Below are positions 32,514 to 39,176 of a stretch of 39,176 nucleotides of DNA, piece after piece. The stretch is from Prevotella sp. (GTDB lineage Bacteria; Bacteroidota; Bacteroidia; Bacteroidales; Bacteroidaceae): contig JAILHK010000006.1 of NCBI GenBank assembly GCA_024695815.1, positions 1 through 39,176 of the forward strand. Direction: 5' to 3'. Both the position numbers and the translations under genes were made by a program. The notes beneath the pieces are model-generated. The model was not told where the DNA came from. It did not search any database and saw only the letters and a program-made list of their open reading frames with translations. The number at the start of each line of letters is the position of its first letter. The first letter of the stretch is position 1.

Positions 32514-35500
32514 TTATCGAGGCATCTGTACGGGGAAAGGCATGTCTTGCTTAGGCTTTTTCATATAGAACTCCATGTTCTCTATGATTATGCCCGCAGG
32601 CGTGATGAACGACGTGCCGACACCATTGATAATGGTGTTGGTGACATTCTCCTCTTTAGAGGCAGCAAGGATGTGCAGCAGATCGCTCTTCTGAACATCA
32701 GGCAACTGGTCGGAACGAACCAGCTCCTCCTCGCCAGTAGCCACGTTGACACGATAGAGGCAAGGGTTGCATCCCGCAGGCTGACGGATGATAAAGGCCG
32801 TCTGCAGTCCCTGATTCTTGGCTGTCTTGCAAAGCAGTCCCTTCAGCTTAGCAAACGGTTTGGCGTTGTCCACCGAGACCTTCAGTATGCCAGGGACAAC
32901 AGTAGAGCCTACCGTCTGTGAGGCATTCATAAAGCGGTTGCTGCCAGTGGACGACAGACTGTTGAGGGCTGGGTAGCGTCCGTTGAGCAGTTGACGCACG
33001 AAGCCCCCCTCTAGCAGTGTCAGCTCCTTGGCCGGTCTGACGCCATCGAAGTCGTATGTGTAGTTGCCAAGCAGTTTGACCGACTTGTAGATAGGCATGT
33101 TTGTGTACTGCCTGATGGACAAGTGAGGATCCAGGATACGCTTACCTACGAGCAAGCTGGACAGGCTGCTACCCTCTTCCAGTGTACGTTTAGCCGTCAG
33201 CAATGGAAGAATCCTGGCGTTTATGACGTTACAGATGGCCGTGCCTTCAATCATTACCGGACCACAATAATAGTCGTTGACAGCCTTTGACTGGCGTATC
33301 TGCATGAGGTGTTCGGCAAAGTTGCGAACCTCTGCCATCAGTGCCGGTGACTCGAGTTCTGCATCCGAGCATACCAACTTCTGCAGGTTGTCATGATACT
33401 CGTTGCCATCAAGGGTACGGATGCTGGCCACGACGTCGATCTCGGCAAAGCCATGATTACTCTTTATCTTGATATTTTCCGATGTAAGCCTATACAGGGA
33501 ACTGTTGCGGGCATACAGGCTGACACTTGAGTTGTAGATATCAGGATAGTCACTGAAGATGGCAGAAAGACGCATGGCCACCTGTTTCATCTTGCTATAG
33601 TTGATAGTGTCGGTGACCGATGGCTCGATAATCTCTATCGGTTTCATGACCAGTATGTCGGGGATGGCCTTTTCCTCTTCCGACTGGGGGTTGTTAGCAC
33701 GAAATGTCATCTTCTGCGAGAGACCGTTCAGTCCGTACTTGTACAGATAGTCAGACGCTGACCAGAACCCGTGTCGGATGTTGTTGTAATCGACCTGATC
33801 AGTGAAGTCGATGGAGACCACCTGACCGGGCTTCATGTCGCCAATGAGCATACTGTTGCCCATCGATAGATTCATGCTACCCGTCGTGGTAGCCGGCTGA
33901 TAGGTCTCCTGCAGATTGCCGCCCAGCACCGACCGTATATACGCACTATGGTTACGACTGATGTTGTAGCTGACGAGGAATGGTGTAGGGTAACCGGGAT
34001 AGGACAAGCGACTGGTGCGGTCCATCTCGTCGCTCATGGCCTGGAAGATGACATCCTCCTCCCTACTGCCGTTCAGCTCTTTGACCTCTGGTGCAGGCAG
34101 GATTTCGGGCTTCTGCAGGTTCTCCATGCGGCGCTGCGTCTCGATTTTAGAAACATAGATCATGGGAGAAGTGGCAGATACAGGCACCCAACCAGACTCG
34201 GCGCCACACATGCCCGTGAAGGTGCTGCTCTCGTTGCCGGCAGCCGTGATGTTGGAGAACATCGATAATGGTGTGCCAATCATATCCACGCCACGTACAA
34301 GTTCATCGGGGCGTCCATCTGTGAACACGCGGAAAACCTCGAGTGGTGTGACATTAAACGAGTTCAGACTGCCGCCCTCGCCAGTCAGCGTGTAGCCGCT
34401 GGTGACACTCTTGAAGAAGTAGCCGTAAGCCTTGCCCTGCTTCTTTGCCTCGGCGATGAGCATTGAACGGAGCTGATCTTCGGTGTACGACTTGGTCGTT
34501 TCGACAATCAGGTTAGACTGACGCGACACCGGGTCATTGCCACCTGTGGTACGACCGTGACCATTACTCTCGGGGAAGCCATCAAGCGGAACACGGCTCA
34601 TCAGGAAGCTGGTCAGGACGCCATTGGTCACACAATCGACACGACGGGCGCGTACGCCTTCGTCGTCATACAAGTAGTGACCGTTGAGTGCGGCACCTTT
34701 GTATTCCTTCAGCGTGGGGTTGCAGTAAACATTGAATGTCGAGGGCAGAACCAGTTCGCCAACCATCTTCTTGAATGTTTGTCCTCCCTTTTTCAAGCGA
34801 TGGCCTTCGAGTCGGTGACCAAATATCTCGTGAAAGAAAACACCGCTGGCCGGACCTGACAGGATAGCCGGGCCGGTGTAGGGGTCGGCAACAGGTGCGT
34901 TCTTCAGCGCCTTCAGGCGTTCTATCATGTCCTTAGCATCACTGATCATCTGCTGTTGCGAAGGCATGTTGTCCAGCTCGTAAGCAAAGTAGTCCTTGTG
35001 CAACGGACAAGACATGCCGTCGAAAGCCTTCACCGAAGCCTGCACGATGATACGAGCCGCTTTGCGGTTTTGCACAACACGGCTACCCTCAGAGTTGGTG
35101 AAATAGGTGCGGATGACCTGGAAGGTCAGTTCGGCTGTCCCCGCGTCAATGTCAGGATACGACCGAAGAACACGCGTGATTTCGTTCAGGCGCTCCTTCC
35201 ATTTCGCTACGTCAATCTTAGTTGCCGCAACAGGCAGAGGTTGCTCATAGTACTGTTCAACTGGCGCCTTAGAAAAGCAAGGTGCCTTGTCCTCGTCTTC
35301 CGAACTTGTGAAGGCCTTGGCCTTGGCCGCGTTATAATTATTGACAGCAATCTGATAGCGGCGCAACACCTCCTGCCAAATGGCCTGGCGCATGGAGGGG
35401 ATGACGGCACCGTTGACGGGAATGTTGATGCCTTGGCCATTGCGCTGATTATCGCCCGACCCCTGATTCTGGTATTTGAAGTTGTCGAGCGCCTCGTCGC

Positions 35501-35792
35501 CCAGACGAATCTGTGGCGTGATCATGCGGCTGTGGGCGGTATTGACGGTAGCAGCACCGAGATTACTGCGGACGATGGTGCTCTGCTCGTCAACCAGGCG
35601 CAAGCTCATGAAGTAGGGAATATTGTTGGGCTGCTGTTGCAACTGGCTCATGTTGTAGCGGAACTCAGTGCCCAGAGTCACCAGGAGCGAATCGGAGTCC
35701 AGCGATTGTGCTGAGGCAACAGCGAGATTAAAGATGCACGAGAACAGAAGAAGTCGTCTCCTCATAACTACTAACAGATGGTTTGAGTTCAT
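32514..35792 (-). CDS. Secreted double TldD/PmbA-family protein (fused TldD-TldE)
   Basis: This protein of about 1092 aa contains two TldD/PmbA-like halves. The first half has the metal-binding HExxxH motif in GVFFHEIFGHRLEGH (H321-H326), followed by DDEGVRARRVDCVTNGVLTSFLMSR. The second half repeats the fold (DFDGVRPAKELTLLEGGFVRQLLNG), but the matching site near residue 840 reads IEGTAICNVINARI and lacks the motif. This mirrors the TldD-TldE heterodimer, in which only TldD is catalytic. A signal peptide ends near residue 29 (AVASAQ), placing it in the periplasm, whereas the E. coli proteins are cytoplasmic. ATG 35792, one base after the preceding stop, is preferred; 35813 and 35765 are alternatives. 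It is last in its operon. A peptide-trimming role is inferred. Confidence 0.82.
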   Translation of the reverse strand: MNSNHLLVVMRRRLLLFSCIFNLAVASAQSLDSDSLLVTLGTEFRYNMSQLQQQPNNIPYFMSLRLVDEQSTIVRSNLGAATVNTAHSRMITPQIRLGDEALDNFKYQNQGSGDNQRNGQGINIPVNGAVIPSMRQAIWQEVLRRYQIAVNNYNAAKAKAFTSSEDEDKAPCFSKAPVEQYYEQPLPVAATKIDVAKWKERLNEITRVLRSYPDIDAGTAELTFQVIRTYFTNSEGSRVVQNRKAARIIVQASVKAFDGMSCPLHKDYFAYELDNMPSQQQMISDAKDMIERLKALKNAPVADPYTGPAILSGPASGVFFHEIFGHRLEGHRLKKGGQTFKKMVGELVLPSTFNVYCNPTLKEYKGAALNGHYLYDDEGVRARRVDCVTNGVLTSFLMSRVPLDGFPESNGHGRTTGGNDPVSRQSNLIVETTKSYTEDQLRSMLIAEAKKQGKAYGYFFKSVTSGYTLTGEGGSLNSFNVTPLEVFRVFTDGRPDELVRGVDMIGTPLSMFSNITAAGNESSTFTGMCGAESGWVPVSATSPMIYVSKIETQRRMENLQKPEILPAPEVKELNGSREEDVIFQAMSDEMDRTSRLSYPGYPTPFLVSYNISRNHSAYIRSVLGGNLQETYQPATTTGSMNLSMGNSMLIGDMKPGQVVSIDFTDQVDYNNIRHGFWSASDYLYKYGLNGLSQKMTFRANNPQSEEEKAIPDILVMKPIEIIEPSVTDTINYSKMKQVAMRLSAIFSDYPDIYNSSVSLYARNSSLYRLTSENIKIKSNHGFAEIDVVASIRTLDGNEYHDNLQKLVCSDAELESPALMAEVRNFAEHLMQIRQSKAVNDYYCGPVMIEGTAICNVINARILPLLTAKRTLEEGSSLSSLLVGKRILDPHLSIRQYTNMPIYKSVKLLGNYTYDFDGVRPAKELTLLEGGFVRQLLNGRYPALNSLSSTGSNRFMNASQTVGSTVVPGILKVSVDNAKPFAKLKGLLCKTAKNQGLQTAFIIRQPAGCNPCLYRVNVATGEEELVRSDQLPDVQKSDLLHILAASKEENVTNTIINGVGTSFITPAGIIIENMEFYMKKPKQDMPFPVQMPR

Positions 35793-35793
35793 A

Positions 35794-36897
35794 TTATTTC
35801 TTGGCTTTTGCATCCTGTTCCTTCATGAACTTCAGACTGTTCTCCATGCCCTGAGCCTCATAGGTAGCAGACTTGACGAAGCTATTGACATAGTTCTCGT
35901 ATTTAGCCTTTTGGGCATCGTTCATCTTGGGATACTGAGCCTGTAAGAAACCATTTAAGATGACCTTGAAAGCGTCGTTGGTGGGAACGAAGCGCACCAC
36001 CTCGTCGTAGAAGTCAATGAGCTTGTCGTAGTCTTGCTCAATGACATGCAGCGCGATGCGTGGCACCAATGCGATGCCCTCGGTGGGAGGAAAATCGAGC
36101 ATCGCCGTGATGAGTGCCGCCTTGCGCACGTCGTCCACCGTGTAGTCATGTTCGCGACCGCTGGCTACCAGGTACATGCCTGTACGATAGGAGTCGAGAA
36201 TCATGCGTCGCGTCTGTTCTGTGCCGATATGCTTGTTCAGTCGATCAATGTCGAGCATGATCTTGTCGAAGCGTGGTGAGCGGAAGTCGGTGTTGGCCAG
36301 AACCAGTGCGAAGAACGAACGGTCGTAGCGCTGTGACTCCCACTTGTTTTTCATCATCTCGTCAATCACGGGTGCCGGGTCCTGTCCATGGTCCATCATG
36401 GCCTTAATGAGTTTCATGCCCAGTTCGTATTCCGGTTCGCTGAAGAACTTCTTCTTCATCATGGGAACAGAGTTGTCGGGCTTCTGCGCCTCCTCAACGC
36501 GCTTGAGGAATTCGTCCAGACTTGAAGAGCCGCCAGTGATGCGGTTGATCTCGTCGCCATTGCCATCAAAGATAATGAACGTAGGGAAAGCCTGCACTTG
36601 GAACTTCTTCATCAGTTCGACGCCTTCACCCTTCTGCATGTCAACCTGTATGCTGACAAAACGCGAATTGAAATAGTCGCCACATTCCTTTAGTGGGAAA
36701 ATCTCCTTGGCCATTTTGGCGCAAGGCACACACCACGACGTATAGCAGTCCATGAAAAGCATCTTGTTTTCCTTCTTTGCCTTGGCAACAGCCTGCTTGA
36801 AGGTGAGGCCTGTGGTGAAAGCAATGCCCTGGGCCTGGCAGATGATGGCTGAGAACAGCAGCACAACAAATAATATGTTTCTTGGCTTCATAAGCAT
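35794..36897 (-). CDS. Secreted thioredoxin-domain protein
   Basis: This 367-aa protein has a signal peptide ending near residue 23 (SAIICQAQ). A thioredoxin domain (about 28-140) carries the redox motif SWCVPC (C56, C59) and the cis-proline segment VQAFPTFIIFD. A helical C-terminal region of about 220 residues has no recognised family. It probably acts as a periplasmic thiol-disulphide oxidoreductase. The start codon ATG at 36897 overlaps the stop of the TlpA-like gene (TGATG), indicating translational coupling and fixing the start. A Met at 36891 is a less likely alternative. Confidence 0.85.
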   Translation of the reverse strand: MLMKPRNILFVVLLFSAIICQAQGIAFTTGLTFKQAVAKAKKENKMLFMDCYTSWCVPCAKMAKEIFPLKECGDYFNSRFVSIQVDMQKGEGVELMKKFQVQAFPTFIIFDGNGDEINRITGGSSSLDEFLKRVEEAQKPDNSVPMMKKKFFSEPEYELGMKLIKAMMDHGQDPAPVIDEMMKNKWESQRYDRSFFALVLANTDFRSPRFDKIMLDIDRLNKHIGTEQTRRMILDSYRTGMYLVASGREHDYTVDDVRKAALITAMLDFPPTEGIALVPRIALHVIEQDYDKLIDFYDEVVRFVPTNDAFKVILNGFLQAQYPKMNDAQKAKYENYVNSFVKSATYEAQGMENSLKFMKEQDAKAKK

Positions 36898-38258
36898 CAG
36901 TTCGTTTTCAGTTCGGTTTCAATCAGTTGCTTCAACTCTGGCTCCGAGGGGCGTGGCGCATTGGTAGTAACGACGTTGCCCTGTCTGTCGAACACCATGA
37001 AGCGGGGGACGGCATCGATGACGTAGTCGTCAACAAGTGGGCCTTTGCGGTAGCTGATGAGCTGAACGCCACCCATGTGTTTTTCGGTGATCATCTTCTG
37101 CCAGGCGGCACGGTCGGTGTCGAACGAGACACTCATGAAGACAACATCCTGGCCCTGGAACTCCTGCTGGAGCTGTTCGAGCATGGGAATCTCCTTCTTA
37201 CAGGGGGCACACCAGGTAGCCCATACATCAACGACAACCACCTTACCCTTGTAGTCAGAGAGTGCTTTCTGCTTTCCGTTCACATCTTCATAGGCGAAGT
37301 CGATGGCTGCATTGCCAGGCTGGTTTACCAACCAGCGGCGCAGCAGGGCGTCGCGGCGTGCCTTCTGGTCGGCCGTAACAAAGCTACTCTCGTACTGCTT
37401 GCAGCGCACATCACAGCTGTCCAGCAAGTGGCGGTTCATGGCTTCAATCATAACCTCGCCGCGTAGCTGAGGGTCAGAGATGTAGGTCAGGGAAATAGGC
37501 AGTGTGGGACCCATGATGAAATTATAGACCCAAGCACGACCAAAGGTATAGATGTTGATCAGATCGAAAGGAGCGGCACTGTAGTTCCACACGTCCATAC
37601 TATCATACTGGTAGTTGTTGAAGAGCTTCTGCAGATAGGCGGGATAGTCCGTCTTCTGACCAAACTCAATGCCGTTGGAGAAGACGTTCAGCACATCATA
37701 CTGCAGGCTGAAGGGCATAGCCTTCTTAACCCAGTTGTCGAAGTAGCTATTGCCCGTGTTGACCTTGGCAATCAGCTGTTCGGCCAGCGGTGTGATACTG
37801 TCTATCAGTTCGTGGTAGCGCTGCGGAGCAGTACTGCGCCCCAGTGGCGTATAGTCGAGCTGTCGCAATGGGGTCAGCAGGCGGAACCATGCAGCGAAGA
37901 ATGCATTCTCCTTGCTGAGCTTTCCTTTAAAATTGATGGTGCCGTCCTTGACAGTGATATCGACGGTCTCGCCCTTTTTGAAATAAATGGGGTAGAACTC
38001 ACCGTCGGCTCCCACATAGTTCACCTTGCCGATGATGCCCATGTCGGGTGTGACGTTGACCTGGAAAGAGCGGTCGGTAGAGCGGAGGGCAGCAGCGGTC
38101 TTAGGTGCGAGCTGTCCCTTCTCGTTTTGTGCAATATAGAGCATATTGCTTTTGTGTCCCATAACGTCCTTCAGGAATGTTCCTTTCAGGTTTGCATTCT
38201 GGGCTCCCGCTGTGAGAACAGTCAGCAGGAGCCCCGTAAGAAAGAGATTTTTTTTCAT
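36897..38258 (-). CDS. TlpA/ResA-like thiol-disulphide oxidoreductase
   Basis: This 453-aa secreted protein has a signal peptide of about 19 residues (LLTVLTAGAQ). A first region resembles the DUF4369-like N-terminal part of Bacteroidota TlpA proteins (FPIYFKKGETVDITVKDG-like; here FYPIYFKKGETVDITVKDG). A helical middle of about 200 residues follows. The C-terminal thioredoxin fold has WATWCAPC near residue 345 and the cis-proline region DAVPRFMVFDRQG. It reduces or isomerises disulphides in the periplasm; partners are unknown. It starts 3 bases after the lipoprotein stop and overlaps the next gene by stop/start, so the four genes behave as one operon. Confidence 0.88.
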   Translation of the reverse strand: MKKNLFLTGLLLTVLTAGAQNANLKGTFLKDVMGHKSNMLYIAQNEKGQLAPKTAAALRSTDRSFQVNVTPDMGIIGKVNYVGADGEFYPIYFKKGETVDITVKDGTINFKGKLSKENAFFAAWFRLLTPLRQLDYTPLGRSTAPQRYHELIDSITPLAEQLIAKVNTGNSYFDNWVKKAMPFSLQYDVLNVFSNGIEFGQKTDYPAYLQKLFNNYQYDSMDVWNYSAAPFDLINIYTFGRAWVYNFIMGPTLPISLTYISDPQLRGEVMIEAMNRHLLDSCDVRCKQYESSFVTADQKARRDALLRRWLVNQPGNAAIDFAYEDVNGKQKALSDYKGKVVVVDVWATWCAPCKKEIPMLEQLQQEFQGQDVVFMSVSFDTDRAAWQKMITEKHMGGVQLISYRKGPLVDDYVIDAVPRFMVFDRQGNVVTTNAPRPSEPELKQLIETELKTN

Positions 38259-38261
38259 TAT

Positions 38262-39176
38262 TTATTGAATGGTTTCTATGATTTCCTTGAGGATATGATA
38301 CTTCTCCATGATATAGGGATACTGACCATAGAGCGCTTCAAACTCAGCTTCATCATACGTGAGAATAGCCTGGCAGTACATCATGATGTCCATGAAGGTG
38401 CTGGCCGGCGTATAATAACTGTTTGACGGGTCGGGCCCCAGGAAGCCCACCTCCTCGACGGTGGGATGATTCCAGTCAGTGGGGTCGGCACCGGTCACAT
38501 ACTGTCGGAGATAGCCCGTGTACATATTGTAGATATCCTTTGTGGGCGACAGGTCTCTCGACACGTTGTAGAAGCGTTCCAGTTTGGCGTTATACTCATC
38601 GGTGTGCGTGATATAGTCGCCATACAGAACGCGCAGGATAGAACCTTGCATGGCCTTCTTTTCCTTGTCGCTCATGTTGGCCAGATTAGCCACGTTAGAG
38701 ATGACGAGGGTGTTGAGACCCTTGAAGGCATCATTGCCGAAAGAGCGACTGTACATCTGGTCAACGAGCAGAATGCTGTGGATATGCACCTTCTTTGGTA
38801 TCAGCGGCATGATGTTAGCACGCAGGTAGCGAAGAAACGCTGGAATATACTTACGAGTGGCGTAGGTGAAATTGTCAACCACCGGTTCTATGTTGGCCGT
38901 GGCACCTCCACCCATGGAGTAGCTCAGCGTGAGCGTCTCGTAGTGTGTGTATTCACGGCCAAAAACGTCCACGCGCTGTTGCTCGCCGATGGTGTCGTTG
39001 GCAAACACTGGAATGTTGTAATCCTTATAGAACTGGTACATGGCGTGAGCTACCGAGTCGTCAGGATTATCCTGAAGCTCAAACCAGTTTTTGGTGTAGT
39101 CGGGAAAGTCGGTGGTCTCCTCCTCTTGGCATGCAGACAGTGCCAGTGCAAGGAGGGCTGTTCCAAAGATATACTT
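38262..39176 (-). CDS. Surface lipoprotein, Mx1 zinc-peptidase-like but lacking the zinc motif (5' end cut)
   Basis: The frame is open to the window edge. The visible N-terminus is KYIFGTALLALALSACQEEE, a lipoprotein signal with lipobox LSAC, so only one or two codons are missing. A Met at 39041 is internal and not the start. The 304 visible residues resemble in outline the putative zinc-binding lipoproteins found downstream of SusC/SusD pairs (YKDYNIPVFAND, IPKKVHIHSILLVDQMYSRS, then a stretch where HExxH is expected). That stretch reads ILRVLYGDYITH, so no zinc site is visible. The family match is by eye and moderate. It heads the TlpA/thioredoxin/TldD operon in this window; SusC/SusD genes may lie just outside. 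Confidence 0.65.
   Translation of the reverse strand, partial: KYIFGTALLALALSACQEEETTDFPDYTKNWFELQDNPDDSVAHAMYQFYKDYNIPVFANDTIGEQQRVDVFGREYTHYETLTLSYSMGGGATANIEPVVDNFTYATRKYIPAFLRYLRANIMPLIPKKVHIHSILLVDQMYSRSFGNDAFKGLNTLVISNVANLANMSDKEKKAMQGSILRVLYGDYITHTDEYNAKLERFYNVSRDLSPTKDIYNMYTGYLRQYVTGADPTDWNHPTVEEVGFLGPDPSNSYYTPASTFMDIMMYCQAILTYDEAEFEALYGQYPYIMEKYHILKEIIETIQ

Overview
The window looks like a chromosome segment from a Bacteroidota species close to Prevotella. Supporting signs are TAnnTTTG-type -7 promoter elements, a hybrid two-component regulator ending in an AraC domain, a SusE/F-like glycan-binding protein, large GLUG-repeat surface proteins with a 'GxYIxNGKK' C-terminal tail, and a secreted thioredoxin/TldD operon. 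No rRNA, tRNA, CRISPR array or intact insertion sequence was seen.

Layout. (1) 1-4918, plus strand: parE, a hemerythrin-LuxR fusion regulator, a secreted S41 protease and ybeY, closely packed. (2) 4905-8769, minus strand: coaD, a 70-aa Cro/C1-type protein, a hybrid sensor kinase/response regulator/AraC protein, and ruvB. (3) 8891-28822, minus strand: eight same-strand genes with gaps of 12-83 bp, best read as one operon of about 20 kb. In transcription order they are a GH31 glycosidase (WWLDWQQ type), a small SusE/F-like protein, GLUG protein A, a second GH31 glycosidase (WNDMNE type), GLUG proteins B and C, a 68-aa protein with an acidic tail, and GLUG protein D. The unit ends in a double hairpin. 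Just upstream on the same strand (29028-30632) is a TPR/single-TM/HTH regulator of SusR-like layout. No SusC/SusD pair is present. (4) 30633-32513: a gene-poor scar with arrays of 22-bp-period repeats, two decayed ORF fragments, and a REP-like hairpin whose left arm recurs beyond a glycerophosphodiesterase gene, so that gene is bracketed by 27-bp direct repeats. (5) 32514-39176, minus strand: a lipoprotein (cut by the window edge), a TlpA-like protein, a second secreted thioredoxin and a secreted double TldD-family protein, probably one operon.

How the genes may work together. The central operon appears to be a polysaccharide- or oligosaccharide-targeting locus of unusual make-up. Two alpha-glycosidase-family enzymes and one carbohydrate-binding protein are co-transcribed with four large beta-helix-type surface proteins, all built as three GLUG modules separated by two cysteine 'knuckles'. 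The SusR-like neighbour suggests alpha-glucan induction. This operon is the best candidate here for an undescribed system. The right-hand operon looks like a cell-envelope redox/peptide-processing unit.
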